Assembly: GCA_021773335.1 (NCBI GenBank)
Contig: JAJFKG010000006.1
Location: 35,409-99,408, forward strand
Direction: 5' to 3'
Source of the DNA: Gammaproteobacteria bacterium
GTDB taxonomy: Bacteria; Pseudomonadota; Gammaproteobacteria; JAJFKG01
Length of the DNA stretch: 64,000 bases
Position numbers and translations under genes: made by a program. Positions 47,691 through 57,862 of the stretch are shown piece after piece; the first letter of the stretch is position 1, and each line of letters begins with the position of its first letter. The notes below the pieces were generated by a model, which made no database searches, was not told the origin of the DNA, and saw nothing but the letters and a program-made list of their open reading frames with translations.

Positions 47691-49018
47691 TTAGCTAACG
47701 TTAACAGTTCAATTTCGGCATTATTAAATTCACTAGAGACGAATAAGCTAAGACTGCGTGTCTCTTTAACTTGCTGCCAATAATCACCCTGTGTCTCTAT
47801 AAGAAAATACTCATAGCCCGTTTTGTTTGGCAGTTGTATGGGTGGTCGCGATAAATACTTAATAAAAAGCCCAGGCAATGCACTTGAGATAATTGTATGT
47901 ATGACTGAAGCCGAAGCCACCTTAACTTGGCTTGCAAAACGTTCGGCCCATCTTGTATTTGATTCGTGCAACTTAACTGCCAAAATAAAAGCACTATCAT
48001 CAAAATATTCTGGCGCGATATCCAATACTTGATAAAAATTTTTATGTGTGCGTTCCAGCACCAAGGCATTACGTAGCTTCGGTGTTATTTCATCTAAGAC
48101 TTCCTGGTAAGTGGCTAATAACTGAGAAAAACATTCACGCAAGTTGTTATGCGCATAATCCGGCAGACTACCGAGCCGCTTTTTTTGACAAAATGTCATC
48201 AAACTTGCAACCGCTTGACATAAGGCCAAGTAGATACTCTCAGGATGCTGTGTTGGCACATGCAAATAGTGCGACAGCGTAATAGATAGGTGGGCACATT
48301 GCGCTAGCCCCCCAACGTAACTCACTAACTGGGTTAATGCTTCACGCTGACGTAAAGCATTTAACGCTTCTGCTAAGGCACGCTGTTTAGCTTTACTTAA
48401 CTCTAAAAACCTCATCAATATACACTGCAACTGCGCGCTTTGATACAGAGAAAACACGGGTGGTATATACTCTTTTACCAAGCTAAAACCATTATGGCTA
48501 TGCGTTACTATCTCTGCGAGCTTAATACTAACGCGCCCCATTTTTTCATCCGCTTCAGTCAATAAACATAAATGTGGCTTTGCCACTAAGACTTCGCGTC
48601 TATTTTCGGGGTTATTACGATCAGGTAATTGGCGATATTCTGTTTGCCAAGCACCAGGCTCCATTGCCTCAGGATATCCATTAATCCCTGCTTGACGGGA
48701 CGAACTATGCCAAGCTAAGTAAATGCTCACACATGGTGAATCCAAGCCTTGCAAGCAACAGCTCAATTCTCCATCCAACTTAGCACTATGTTGTACATAA
48801 TCACCTGAAGGAAATATCAGTTCGCATTCGCGCAAACGAAAAGTATTATTTAACAAAGCTTCCTCATCGATATCTAAAGCGATTATTCCCCAATTAAACG
48901 TATGACTTAACCGCCATAATCGTTGACGTAAAAAATTATGTTGCGCATCCCACTGTTGAAAGTGCTGCTGTGCTAACATTGTGCCTTCAGTCCATACAAC
49001 TTCTCGATAAGTTTGCAT
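47687..49018 (-). CDS. tssK: Type VI secretion baseplate protein TssK
   Basis: Trimeric connector between the baseplate and the TssJLM complex (ImpJ/VasE family). 443 residues, normal length. Recognised by the N-terminus VVWTEGTMLAQQHFQQWDAQH, GIIALDIDEEALLNNTFRL, the PPVFSLYQSAQLQCILMRFLELS region and the C-terminal head ending EYFLIETQGDYWQQVKETRSLSLFVSSEF (in part). It follows tssJ by 15 bp and overlaps tssL by 4 bp. Confidence 0.95.
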   Translation of the reverse strand: MQTYREVVWTEGTMLAQQHFQQWDAQHNFLRQRLWRLSHTFNWGIIALDIDEEALLNNTFRLRECELIFPSGDYVQHSAKLDGELSCCLQGLDSPCVSIYLAWHSSSRQAGINGYPEAMEPGAWQTEYRQLPDRNNPENRREVLVAKPHLCLLTEADEKMGRVSIKLAEIVTHSHNGFSLVKEYIPPVFSLYQSAQLQCILMRFLELSKAKQRALAEALNALRQREALTQLVSYVGGLAQCAHLSITLSHYLHVPTQHPESIYLALCQAVASLMTFCQKKRLGSLPDYAHNNLRECFSQLLATYQEVLDEITPKLRNALVLERTHKNFYQVLDIAPEYFDDSAFILAVKLHESNTRWAERFASQVKVASASVIHTIISSALPGLFIKYLSRPPIQLPNKTGYEYFLIETQGDYWQQVKETRSLSLFVSSEFNNAEIELLTLAK

Positions 49019-49033
49019 TTACCAATTCCTTAA

Positions 49034-49486
49034 TTATTCTATAAATTCAATCGTGCTGCGATTTAATTTAATCTTTAGTGTGTGTGGTAACAACGACAGT
49101 TTGCTACCTACAGGTTTGATAATTCGCCATCGATAACGTTTTGGTTTACGGAAAACTGCCATCAATGCCACGAATTTTGTCCCTTTCTTTAAAGTGATTT
49201 TTAGCTTTTTCTGACTATCCGGATTAAGATTAAAGTCTTTGCGTGTTAATAACGCGGCCCCCAACACTTGATAATCGTTACGCCACAATTCGCTGAATGT
49301 GGCATGCATAAAGGCTTGTTGATCGTTGAGTTGATAAATACGTACAACGACAGGGAGTGGCTGACCCACTTGGTTGAGATTGAGTTGTTGATCAGTTTGC
49401 AATGCTAGTAATAATTTATTGTTGCTACAGGCCGCTAGGCATAACAGCAGTAAGCAATAAAATAATATTCGTTTTGGGCCATTCAT
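49034..49486 (-). CDS. tssJ: Type VI secretion lipoprotein TssJ
   Basis: Outer-membrane lipoprotein that anchors TssM. 150 residues. Type II signal with lipobox LAAC; Cys20 would be lipidated. The mature part is a transthyretin-like beta sandwich with QPLPVVVRIYQLNDQQAFMHATFSELW, the family's central motif, and LKITLKKGTKFVALMAVFR. It is the first gene of the T6SS cluster. The promoter with the shared 35-bp element lies about 95 bp upstream. Confidence 0.93.
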   Translation of the reverse strand: MNGPKRILFYCLLLLCLAACSNNKLLLALQTDQQLNLNQVGQPLPVVVRIYQLNDQQAFMHATFSELWRNDYQVLGAALLTRKDFNLNPDSQKKLKITLKKGTKFVALMAVFRKPKRYRWRIIKPVGSKLSLLPHTLKIKLNRSTIEFIE

Positions 49487-49582
49487 ACTGCACCACTTGT
49501 TCTTATTGATTTATTCTGTATTTAAACACTGCGCGCGGTTCATGCATTTACATGCCGCCCACGCTTTTTTGTAGTGCTGCGT

Positions 49583-49642
49583 ATGATATACCGAAAATCT
49601 CTGAATAGATGTAGGAAATCAACCATTCTTGGTAATTTTTTT
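49583..49642 (-). promoter_or_regulatory. T6SS promoter with shared upstream element (tssJ)
   Basis: Minus strand: an A-tract, then a 35-bp element (49642-49608) containing TTGATTTCCTACATC, 19 bases, then -10 TATCAT (49588-49583). It matches the tssB element at 27 or more of 35 positions with identical spacing, including the distance from the A-tract to the core. TTTCCTA resembles the half-sites of NarL/FixJ-type regulators such as BvgA; the regulator here is unknown. The rest of the 341-bp gap to the GT39 gene shows no gene. Confidence 0.65.
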
Positions 49643-49827
49643 GTGGCGACACCTTGCGAAGTCGAACCTGTGCAATCTAACTTTTTGTTTTATAAGAAAT
49701 TTATGCGTTAATAAAAAGTAAGAAGGCATGCCTTATATACTACCCGAGATTATGAGGCAGCAAACTTTTACGTTATACTAGGCCGCATTTGCGCACCGCC
49801 CCGTCACTTGGAGTTAAATAGACTGAC

Positions 49828-51336
49828 ATGCATCGCTTTTTCGATAAACTCTTTGCTAACAGCGCACGTTTATTTTGGTCACAAGACAGCAAACTTTCTT
49901 ACTTAATCATCGCTAGCATTGCCTTACTCTTTTTTATGTTAGGTAGCGCTGAATTGTGGACCCAAGAAGGACGTTGGGCGGCAATTTGTTCGGAAATGAT
50001 CTTACGTAAAGACTATTTGCATCCTTATTTATTTGGACACGCCTATTACGACAAACCACTTTTCTCTTACTGGCTAGTCTTGGCCTTCGCCTATGTATTT
50101 GGTCATCTCAATGAATGGGCGCTACGCTTGCCGTCGGCACTGTCAGGGTTATTAACCATTATTTGTTGCTACTTACTCGGTAAACGCATCTTGACGCGAC
50201 AAACTGGTTTACTTAGCGCTTGGATGTTATTAACAAGCTATTATTTTGTGTTTTGGTCACGCGTCTCAAGTGCTGATATGCTCAATGTCGCCGGCATTAT
50301 GGTGGCCGTGACTTGGTATTTTTACCATCGCGAAGACTCGCGTATACGTAGTTATACCGTTTTCTTTTGCATCTTAGCTGTGAGTTCATTATTCAAAGGG
50401 CCGGTTGCCACTGTGCTGGCTTGCTTGGCAATTTTACCCGAACTATTGCACAACAAAAGTTGGCGCCAACATGTTAATTTTAAGTTGCTAATCAGTTTAA
50501 TCCCAGCCATCTTAATCTATTTGGCGCCGTTCATACTCTCAAATCTTACGAGTGGCCAACATTATTCGGAAAGTGGGTTATACGAAGTCTTTCGTGAAAA
50601 TGTTGTGCGCTACGTACACCCTTTTGATCAAATCAAACCGTTTTATATTTACTTCTATTATTTGCCTATCTACATGCTGCCGTGGGGAATTTTACTCATC
50701 CCGGCCATTATCTATTACATACGTCATTGGCGTCAGCTGGATACAGCAGAACGCTGGTGTGCGTGGGCCAGTTTATTAACTTTTTTATTTTTGATGGGTA
50801 GTGGATCGCGCCGCAGTTATTACATCTTACCAGTTGTACCCTTTGCAACGCTGATGACCGCTTGTTGGCTCAGTAAGGGTTTCAATACTATACGCAGCAA
50901 ACGTGCTTGGATTAGCTTTATTTTGCTAGCCACATTTATTGGTTTATTCGCACTTTTTTGTATTCTCAAGCCTATTGCTTATGCTGATCATGGCTTGAAA
51001 CCTTTCGCCAAACAAGTCAAAGCCGCAGCGCAACAACAAGCTCCTTGGGCGACTTGGCGTGTTATCACCATAGACGCACAAAATAAAACATCGTTTTATT
51101 TACAAAATGGCCAACGCGTCGTTGATGTAAACTTGCAACAATTGCCACCTACCTTAGCAAAACTGCAACAGCAACAGATTCCAAGCTTAGTCATTAGCCA
51201 ACGTCGCGATGCGCAAAGGCTGCAACAGTTACTACCAGACTATCAATTGATTGCAGAACCTGAGTGGTTTGGCACCCAGAAAAGCAAAGATGCGATTGCC
51301 TTATTGCCGGTAATGAAAATTAGTCGCACACCCTAG
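49828..51336 (+). CDS. Membrane glycosyltransferase, GT39/ArnT-like
   Basis: 502-residue inner-membrane enzyme that would transfer a sugar from a polyprenyl-phosphate donor to lipid A, a glycan or a protein. About 11 predicted helices. The catalytic first periplasmic loop is GSAELWTQEGRWAAICSEMI with acidic residues near 41-47, followed by HAYYDKPLFSYWLV and LRLPSALSGLL, the classic GT39/PMT_2 pattern. RVSSADMLNVAGI is also typical. The acceptor cannot be told: true ArnT would usually sit in an arn operon, which is absent. Upstream it is divergent from the T6SS cluster. Confidence 0.88.
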   Translation: MHRFFDKLFANSARLFWSQDSKLSYLIIASIALLFFMLGSAELWTQEGRWAAICSEMILRKDYLHPYLFGHAYYDKPLFSYWLVLAFAYVFGHLNEWALRLPSALSGLLTIICCYLLGKRILTRQTGLLSAWMLLTSYYFVFWSRVSSADMLNVAGIMVAVTWYFYHREDSRIRSYTVFFCILAVSSLFKGPVATVLACLAILPELLHNKSWRQHVNFKLLISLIPAILIYLAPFILSNLTSGQHYSESGLYEVFRENVVRYVHPFDQIKPFYIYFYYLPIYMLPWGILLIPAIIYYIRHWRQLDTAERWCAWASLLTFLFLMGSGSRRSYYILPVVPFATLMTACWLSKGFNTIRSKRAWISFILLATFIGLFALFCILKPIAYADHGLKPFAKQVKAAAQQQAPWATWRVITIDAQNKTSFYLQNGQRVVDVNLQQLPPTLAKLQQQQIPSLVISQRRDAQRLQQLLPDYQLIAEPEWFGTQKSKDAIALLPVMKISRTP

Positions 51337-51340
51337 TTTA

Positions 51341-52810
51341 CTATTTATCAAGCCCCAGACTATCCCACAACCGTGCCACGCGTGCTGCAACCGCGGGATC
51401 CATACTGATCGCTTGCCCCCATTCGCGTTGGGTCTCGCCTTGCCATTTGTGCGTCGCATCGAAACCAATCTTGGAGCCAAGACCCGCAACCGGCGAAGCA
51501 AAATCAAGATAATCGATCGGTGTATTTTCGATAATCGTCGTATCACGCGCAGGATCCATGCGTGTGGTCATCGCCCAAATTACATCTTGCCAACTGCGTG
51601 CATTGATATCGTCGTCCGTTACGATAATAAATTTAGTATACATAAACTGCCGCAAGTAAGACCATACCGCCATCATCACGCGTTTCGCGTGTCCCGGATA
51701 TTGTTTCTTAATCGTGACCACCGCCATGCGATAAGAACAGCCTTCTGGGGGTAAATAGAAATCCACAATCTCTGGAAATTGTTTTTGCAACAGAGGAATA
51801 AAGACTTCATTAAGCGCCACACCTAAGATCGCGGGTTCGTCGGGTGGTCGTCCGGTGTAGGTGCTATGGTAAATCGGCTCGGGGCGATGATAGAGTTTTT
51901 CAACGGTAAATACAGGAAAGCGCTCAACCTCATTATAATAACCGGTGTGATCGCCGAATGGCCCTTCGTCAGCATACTCATCGGGGTAAATAAAACCTTC
52001 TAAAACGATTTCTGCGCTCGCGGGAACTTGCAAATCATTGCCTAGACAACTCACCACTTCTGTCTTATTTCCACGCAATAAACCTGCAAACGCAAACTCT
52101 GACAGACTATCTGGTACCGGTGTTACCGCGGCTAATATCATGGCTGGATCAGCACCCAGAACGACTGTCATTGGAAACGGTTCGCCGGGATGCGTCTTTT
52201 GCCATTGTGCAAAATCCAATGCGCCACCACGATGTGCTAGCCAACGCATAATGACTTTGTTACGCGCAATCACTTGCTGACGATAAATACCCACATTTTG
52301 GCGTGGCTTATCTGGGCCTTTGGTTATTGTTAGTCCCCACGTAATAAGTGGCCCTGCATCACCCGGCCAGCACGTTTGTACCGGCAATTTGCGTAAATCA
52401 ACTTCATCGCCCGCATAACCGATACGCTGACACGGTGCCTTCGCCACTGTTTTGGGGGTCATCGTCAACATCTGTTTGAGCATCGGCAACTTAGACCAGG
52501 CATCTTTCATGCCCTTGGGTGGTTCAGGTTCTTTGAGGTTTGCTAACACATGACCGATCTGACGCAAGGCGCTCGGATCATCTTCGCCCATACCCAAAGC
52601 AACGCGCCTAACGGTACCAAATAGATTGCCTAATACGGGAATATCATAGCCAGTGGGATGCGTAAATAATAAGGCTGGCCCTGCATGGCGCAATGTTCTG
52701 TCGCATAAGGCGGTCATTTCAAGACGCGGATCGACGTTTGCGGCAACTTGCTTTAACTCACCCTGTTTTTCAAGTTGCGTGATAAAGTCACGTAAGTCCG
52801 TGTATTTCAT
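51341..52810 (-). CDS. ubiD: 4-hydroxy-3-polyprenylbenzoate decarboxylase UbiD
   Basis: Prenylated-FMN-dependent decarboxylase of ubiquinone synthesis. 489 residues (E. coli 497). Features are [21 protein letters not shown] at the N-terminus (in part: [15 protein letters not shown]), [19 protein letters not shown], the prFMN/metal region [17 protein letters not shown], the catalytic Glu stretch [26 protein letters not shown] (key part: [11 protein letters not shown]) and [18 protein letters not shown]. UbiX, which makes the cofactor, is not in the window. It converges with the GT39 gene with a 4-bp gap. Confidence 0.96.
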   Translation of the reverse strand: MKYTDLRDFITQLEKQGELKQVAANVDPRLEMTALCDRTLRHAGPALLFTHPTGYDIPVLGNLFGTVRRVALGMGEDDPSALRQIGHVLANLKEPEPPKGMKDAWSKLPMLKQMLTMTPKTVAKAPCQRIGYAGDEVDLRKLPVQTCWPGDAGPLITWGLTITKGPDKPRQNVGIYRQQVIARNKVIMRWLAHRGGALDFAQWQKTHPGEPFPMTVVLGADPAMILAAVTPVPDSLSEFAFAGLLRGNKTEVVSCLGNDLQVPASAEIVLEGFIYPDEYADEGPFGDHTGYYNEVERFPVFTVEKLYHRPEPIYHSTYTGRPPDEPAILGVALNEVFIPLLQKQFPEIVDFYLPPEGCSYRMAVVTIKKQYPGHAKRVMMAVWSYLRQFMYTKFIIVTDDDINARSWQDVIWAMTTRMDPARDTTIIENTPIDYLDFASPVAGLGSKIGFDATHKWQGETQREWGQAISMDPAVAARVARLWDSLGLDK

Positions 52811-52862
52811 AAAACTTGAGCCTGGTTAGCAATGAGATCCGTCCAGCATTGTAGAATTGTTA

Positions 52863-54119
52863 TTAGCGCTTCATGGACTCGAAGAACTCATCGTTGGTTT
52901 TGGTAGCCTTTAATCGATCAATGAGGAATTCTATGCTCGCGATTTCATCCATTGGGTGCAACAATTTGCGCAAAATCCACATTTTTTGTAACTCATCGGG
53001 CTTGACCAAGAGTTCTTCACGACGAGTACCGGAACGGTTGATATTGATCGCTGGGTAAACGCGTTTTTCCGCGATACGACGGTCAAGATGGATTTCCATG
53101 TTACCGGTACCTTTGAACTCTTCAAAGATAACTTCATCCATCTTCGAGCCGGTATCAACCAACGCCGTCGCCAGAATCGTCAGACTGCCGCCTTCTTCGA
53201 TATTACGCGCAGCACCAAAAAAACGCTTCGGACGCTGTAAAGCATTGGCATCGACACCACCAGTGAGGACCTTGCCCGAAGCAGGCACCACTGTATTATA
53301 CGCACGTGCCAAACGGGTGATTGAATCAAGTAAAATGACGACATCTTTTTTGTGTTCAACCAGGCGCTTCGCTTTTTCGATCACCATTTCGGCAACTTGT
53401 ACATGGCGGCTAGCTGGTTCGTCGAAGGTACTGGCAATCACTTCACCTCGCACCAAACGCTCCATTTCGGTCACTTCTTCAGGGCGCTCATCGATTAACA
53501 GCACCATCAAGTGACATTCAGGATGATTCGCAGCAATCGATGTCGCGATATTTTGCAGCATCAAAGTTTTACCCGCTTTTGGCGGTGACACAATTAAACC
53601 ACGTTGTCCCTTACCACAAGGTGCTGCCAGATCAAGAATACGCGTGGTGATGTCTTCGGTACTACCATTACCGCGTTCCATAGTTAGACGATCATCAGCA
53701 AATAATGGGGTTAAGTTTTCAAAAAGGATCTTGCCGCGTGCATTTTCAGGCGGTTCAAAATTGATGGCATCGACCTTAAGACAAGCAAAATAACGTTCAC
53801 TTTCTTTGGGAGGGCGAATTTTGCCGGAAATCGTATCACCTGTGCGTAAACCAAAACGCCTAATTTGACTTGGCGAAACATAAATATCATCGGGTCCAGC
53901 AAGATAGGAACTATCGGCAGAACGTAAGAAACCGAATCCATCCGGCAAGATTTCTAAGACGCCATCACCGTAAATATCCTCGCCACTTTGCGCGTGCGCT
54001 TTCAAGATCGCGAAGATCATATCTTGTTTACGGACACGCGCCATATTGTCAAGTCCCATATCACTGGCTATAGCGCTTAGCTCAGAGGGAGATTTTTGCT
54101 TCAATTCGGTTAAGTTCAT
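52863..54119 (-). CDS. rho: Transcription termination factor Rho
   Basis: Hexameric RNA helicase that ends transcription and silences foreign DNA. 418 residues (E. coli 419). N-terminal [18 protein letters not shown], the cold-shock-like primary RNA-binding domain ([23 protein letters not shown] in part), Walker [11 protein letters not shown] near residue 178, the [14 protein letters not shown] segment and the Q-loop/R-loop region [18 protein letters not shown] (in part) are present. trxA lies upstream on the same strand, the E. coli order. The 234-bp leader can fold (see 54255-54317). Confidence 0.98.
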   Translation of the reverse strand: MNLTELKQKSPSELSAIASDMGLDNMARVRKQDMIFAILKAHAQSGEDIYGDGVLEILPDGFGFLRSADSSYLAGPDDIYVSPSQIRRFGLRTGDTISGKIRPPKESERYFACLKVDAINFEPPENARGKILFENLTPLFADDRLTMERGNGSTEDITTRILDLAAPCGKGQRGLIVSPPKAGKTLMLQNIATSIAANHPECHLMVLLIDERPEEVTEMERLVRGEVIASTFDEPASRHVQVAEMVIEKAKRLVEHKKDVVILLDSITRLARAYNTVVPASGKVLTGGVDANALQRPKRFFGAARNIEEGGSLTILATALVDTGSKMDEVIFEEFKGTGNMEIHLDRRIAEKRVYPAININRSGTRREELLVKPDELQKMWILRKLLHPMDEIASIEFLIDRLKATKTNDEFFESMKR

Positions 54120-54254
54120 GATCGTATGATATGCCTTTAGCGTTGGTTAATAGAAATAGACTGGCGTGATTGATAATTCTCGAACGATTTATCGGTTATT
54201 AATCATTATTGTCTTGGGAGGTTAACACGATAGATTCCTTTCGTCTAGCCTAGC

Positions 54255-54317
54255 GGCGGTTTTTTCAACGCAATTATGGGACCACAAACACACACTTATA
54301 GTTGCGTTGTAGCCGCC
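54255..54317 (-). promoter_or_regulatory. Stem-loop in the trxA-rho intergenic region
   Basis: CAACGCAA (54266-54273) and TTGCGTTG (54302-54309) form a perfect 8-bp stem, extended after a bulge by GGCGG (54255-54259) with CCGCC (54313-54317). A run of six A/T bases next to the outer stem makes a trxA terminator possible; it could also be part of a rho leader. The mechanism is not shown. Confidence 0.5.
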
Positions 54318-54353
54318 ATAAAAATTAACATTAATTCAATACGATGCTAGGTG

Positions 54354-54680
54354 CTAAATACTTTCGTCAAGAAAGCCTGTTAGTTGTGATTTCGTCAAAG
54401 CACCTACCTTGGTACCTTCGACATTACCGTCTTTGAATAAAACTAAGGTTGGGATACCACGGATGCCATACTTAGGTGGCGTACCGGGATTGTCATCGAT
54501 ATTCAACTTAGCAATCTTCACCTTACCAGCATATTCCTGTGCGATTTCATCCAAAATTGGCGCAATCATTTTGCAAGGACCACACCATTCGGCCCAAAAA
54601 TCCACAAGAACAGGGGTATCAGACTGTAAGACATCAGCGTCGAAAGAATCGTCACTAACGTCAGTAATATGTTCACTCAT
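54354..54680 (-). CDS. trxA: Thioredoxin 1
   Basis: Cytosolic disulfide reductase, electron donor to ribonucleotide reductase, peroxiredoxins and DsbD. 108 residues with the active site WCGPC (C33/C36) in [16 protein letters not shown] and the cis-proline loop [11 protein letters not shown]. Where the E. coli protein has [12 protein letters not shown] this one has [12 protein letters not shown]. It lies upstream of rho in the same orientation, divergent from panE. Confidence 0.98.
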   Translation of the reverse strand: MSEHITDVSDDSFDADVLQSDTPVLVDFWAEWCGPCKMIAPILDEIAQEYAGKVKIAKLNIDDNPGTPPKYGIRGIPTLVLFKDGNVEGTKVGALTKSQLTGFLDESI

Positions 54681-54828
54681 TCAATTTGCCTCTTTGAAAA
54701 TAACAGGCGCGAAATCGCGCGAGGCGGTATTTTCAACCAAAAGCCCAGGTAAATGCAAGCCTAATTAGCTTTCTTACGAAAGCCTCTGATATAATTCGGT
54801 TCTGTCTAATAATTAACCAAGATTCATT

Positions 54829-55806
54829 ATGCATAAAGACGTAACACCCGTATGGCATATACTCGGCGCAGGCGCCATGGGGTGTCTCTGGGCCTATTAC
54901 CTCAAGTCTGCTGGCCACCCAACTACGTTGCTTTTAAAAAATTGCGCTGCATTGGAGCGCTTTCTCAGTACGGGTAATATCACCATCAATAGTGCCACTA
55001 GCTTAGCCAGTCTGCCTGTGCGCGCAGAGTTAACTACGCAAAAAGGTAACATTGATTATTTACTGCTTACCACAAAAGCTTATGATGTCATCCCTGCACT
55101 GTCCGCGGTTGCTCATCGCTTGCATCCCAATAGTGTAGTCATCTTAATGCAAAATGGCATGGGTATCGCTGAACAAGTCTGTCAACAATTTCCTGAATTA
55201 AATTTTTTACTAGCAACCACCACCATTGGCGCACACCGTAACGCACCATTCTGTATTACTGAAGCCGGCTTGGGGCCCACTTACCTCGGTAATTTCGCTC
55301 AATGCATGGATCCAAATTTGGCACAACAGGTTTATAATTATTTGTGCGAAAGTAACCTGGATATAAGCTTTGAGCCAAATCTCAATGCACGCCTGTGGCA
55401 AAAACTTGCAATAAGCTGCACAATTAATCCCTTAACCGCCATTTTAAATTGTAAAAATGGCGAGTTAATTAAAAGTGATGAAGGCATTCAATTGATTAAA
55501 GCAATCTGTGATGAAGTCGAAACAATCGCGCAAGCCAATAAAATTGCTATCAACCAACCTTATTTCCAACAAGTATTGAATGTAGCTAAACAAACTGCTG
55601 AAAATTATTCATCAATGTGGCAAGACATCCAACGTGGTCGACAAACCGAAATTCAATATACAAATGGTTTTGTTATTCAGCAGGGTGAAAACTTACAGGT
55701 TGAAACCCCCACCAACCAGTGGTTAATAGATATCTTCAACCAATTAGAAGAAGAAAGTTCACAGGCGCATACGCATGAAAAAAACTACTCTGACTACTTG
55801 CATTAA
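54829..55806 (+). CDS. panE: 2-dehydropantoate 2-reductase
   Basis: NADPH-dependent reduction of ketopantoate to pantoate. 325 residues. N-terminal Rossmann motif [20 protein letters not shown] (GAGAMG), central LLTTKAYD and [12 protein letters not shown], and the C-terminal catalytic-Lys helix [20 protein letters not shown]. The acidic end EEESSQAH is followed by an overlap of 32 bp with panB. It is the first gene of a panE-panB-panC-panD-pgi run, so all steps from ketovalerate to pantothenate are encoded together. Confidence 0.94.
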   Translation: MHKDVTPVWHILGAGAMGCLWAYYLKSAGHPTTLLLKNCAALERFLSTGNITINSATSLASLPVRAELTTQKGNIDYLLLTTKAYDVIPALSAVAHRLHPNSVVILMQNGMGIAEQVCQQFPELNFLLATTTIGAHRNAPFCITEAGLGPTYLGNFAQCMDPNLAQQVYNYLCESNLDISFEPNLNARLWQKLAISCTINPLTAILNCKNGELIKSDEGIQLIKAICDEVETIAQANKIAINQPYFQQVLNVAKQTAENYSSMWQDIQRGRQTEIQYTNGFVIQQGENLQVETPTNQWLIDIFNQLEEESSQAHTHEKNYSDYLH

Positions 55807-56572
55807 TATGCGGCAACGCGGTGAAAAGATCGCGATGCTCACTTGTTATGATGCTAGCTTCGCGCGCGTATGCGAGCAAACAGGTGTGGATATTCTATTA
55901 GTCGGTGACAGCCTAGGCATGGTCTGTCAAGGACATGACACCACCGTGCCCGTCAATATGCAAGAAATGTGTTATCACACACAAATGGTTAAGCGCGGTA
56001 ATCAGCATGCTCTACTCATGGCAGATTTACCCTTTATGAGTTATGCCAACCCTGAACAAGCGTGTAAAAATGCAGCCAAACTCATGCGGGCTGGTGCTGA
56101 AATTATTAAGCTCGAAGGCGGCGCTTGGCTAACAGAAACGATTGAAATGTTAACGCAGCGCGGAATCCCGGTATGCGCACACTTAGGCTTAACGCCGCAG
56201 TCCGTGCATAAGCTCGGTGGCTTTCGCGTACAGGGTCGTGACCAACAATCCGCCGAAACCATATTTAATGATGCTAAAACCTTAGAGCAAGCCGGCGCGT
56301 CTTTATTGTTACTCGAGTGTGTGCCACGTAGCTTAGCTGCCGATATTACCGCTGTGCTTAGTATACCGACGATTGGCATAGGTGCTGGCAATGATTGCAG
56401 TGGCCAAGTTCTCGTACTGTACGATGTGCTGGGGCTGAGTGGAGATTATATGCCAAAGCTCGCTAAGAATTTTCTGGGTGGCGATAATGATTCGTTGCTA
56501 AAAGCAATTCATCAATATGTCACGGATGTCAAAAGTGGCGCCTTTCCCGGCTCAGAAAATTCATTTACTTAA
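55775..56572 (+). CDS. panB: 3-methyl-2-oxobutanoate hydroxymethyltransferase
   Basis: Makes ketopantoate from ketoisovalerate and methylene-tetrahydrofolate. 265 residues. The start at 55775, overlapping panE by 32 bp, is supported because homologues begin MKPTT... like this MKKTTLTTC. Motifs are [28 protein letters not shown] (in part: [16 protein letters not shown]), [33 protein letters not shown] (in part) and [15 protein letters not shown]. panC follows after 13 bp. Confidence 0.97.
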   Translation: MKKTTLTTCINMRQRGEKIAMLTCYDASFARVCEQTGVDILLVGDSLGMVCQGHDTTVPVNMQEMCYHTQMVKRGNQHALLMADLPFMSYANPEQACKNAAKLMRAGAEIIKLEGGAWLTETIEMLTQRGIPVCAHLGLTPQSVHKLGGFRVQGRDQQSAETIFNDAKTLEQAGASLLLLECVPRSLAADITAVLSIPTIGIGAGNDCSGQVLVLYDVLGLSGDYMPKLAKNFLGGDNDSLLKAIHQYVTDVKSGAFPGSENSFT

Positions 56573-56585
56573 TTAATATTTCATT

Positions 56586-57440
56586 ATGCATACCTTTGAA
56601 ACCATCACCGATTTACAAACTTTATTACAACAATGGCGTGTGCAAGGACAGCGTATTGCATTAGTTACTACGATGGGAAATTTGCACGCAGGACATTTGG
56701 CATTAATTGATACAGCACGTCAACATGCCGACAAAGTGGTAACGTCTATCTATGTTAACCCCCTGCAATTTGGGCCTAATGAAGACTTTACGACTTATCC
56801 CCGCACACTAGAAACTGATATTGCACAACTAAAACAACACCCGTGCGATGCCTTATTTTTACCGAGTGACAATGAAATTTATCCCCGCGGGAAAAAAGCA
56901 CATTCACAAATTTATGTCCCACAGCTGGGTGAGATATTGTGTGGCGCGGATCGTCCGGGATTCTTTCAAGGCATAGCAACAATAGTCACCAAACTCTTTG
57001 GTATCGTTAAACCAGATGTTGCCATATTTGGCGAAAAAGACTTTCAACAATTGATGTTAATTAAGCGTTTAGTCAGAGATTTTTATTTTCCGATAGAAAT
57101 AATAGGTGCCCCCATCCAGCGTGAAATAGACGGCTTAGCCATGAGTTCACGCAATCAATACCTCAGTGCTGCCGAGCGCCAAATCGCACCTCAGTTATAT
57201 CAGCAATTATGTGAATTACGTGGTGCAATTTTATCGGGAAGTGGTGCTATCGCACCGTTACTCATTCAAAGCAAGATAAAGCTTGAACAGCTTGGGTTTC
57301 GCATCACGTACCTGACTGTACGCAAAATAAGCGATTTATGTCAGATGGTAGACAATGCTGAGCAAGCCTCCGATAATAGCATTCTTTTAGCCGCTGGCTA
57401 TTTAGGTAAAACGCGCCTCATTGACAACATAAAACTATAG
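56586..57440 (+). CDS. panC: Pantothenate synthetase
   Basis: ATP-dependent condensation of pantoate with beta-alanine. 284 residues. The HxGH nucleotide motif appears as TTMGNLHAGHLALID. VTSIYVNPLQFGPNEDFTTYPRT, ADRPGFFQGIATIVTKLFGIV (in part) and FGEKDFQQLMLIKRLV are typical, and the KMSKS-like loop is AMSSRNQYLSAAER. The stop shares one base with the start of the long panD frame. Confidence 0.97.
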   Translation: MHTFETITDLQTLLQQWRVQGQRIALVTTMGNLHAGHLALIDTARQHADKVVTSIYVNPLQFGPNEDFTTYPRTLETDIAQLKQHPCDALFLPSDNEIYPRGKKAHSQIYVPQLGEILCGADRPGFFQGIATIVTKLFGIVKPDVAIFGEKDFQQLMLIKRLVRDFYFPIEIIGAPIQREIDGLAMSSRNQYLSAAERQIAPQLYQQLCELRGAILSGSGAIAPLLIQSKIKLEQLGFRITYLTVRKISDLCQMVDNAEQASDNSILLAAGYLGKTRLIDNIKL

Positions 57441-57466
57441 TGAACGTAAATTGTAAGAGAAACATT

Positions 57467-57862
57467 ATGCAACTGACTCTACTCAAAGCTAAACTGCATC
57501 ACGCACGCATCACGCATACAGAATTAGAATACCAAGGCTCATGTGCCATCGATAGTGATCTCTTAGCAGCAGCCGGCATCTTAGTTAACGAACAAATCGA
57601 TATCTACAATATGAATAATGGTGAACGCTTAACAACCTATGCGATACCAGCTCCTGCAGGCTCCGGCATTATCTCGTTAAATGGTGCCTCGGCGTTAAAA
57701 GGCGCGCCACAAGACCGCGTGATAATTTGCAGTTATGCCGGCATGCCTGAAACGCAAGCACAATCGTTTCAACCTAAAGTTGTGTATCTTGATGAAAATA
57801 ACCGTATTACGCAACCGGCAATAGCACCACATAACCGGGATACGGAAATCTGTCACGCATGA
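57467..57862 (+). CDS. panD: Aspartate 1-decarboxylase (pyruvoyl enzyme)
   Basis: Makes beta-alanine from aspartate. Synthesised as a proenzyme that cleaves itself at Gly24-Ser25 (YQGSCAID) to create the pyruvoyl group. 131 residues from the ATG at 57467 (MQLTLLKAKLHHARITH); a frame from 57440 adds nine unconserved residues. Also NMNNGERLTTYAIPAP and ISLNGASALKGAPQDRVII. Activation in enterobacteria needs PanM/PanZ, not seen here. It overlaps pgi by 4 bp. Confidence 0.96.
   Translation: MQLTLLKAKLHHARITHTELEYQGSCAIDSDLLAAAGILVNEQIDIYNMNNGERLTTYAIPAPAGSGIISLNGASALKGAPQDRVIICSYAGMPETQAQSFQPKVVYLDENNRITQPAIAPHNRDTEICHA

Noticed and set aside
49660..49690. tRNA-like GTCGAACC stretch
   Set aside because: No acceptor, D- or anticodon stems can be folded around it.
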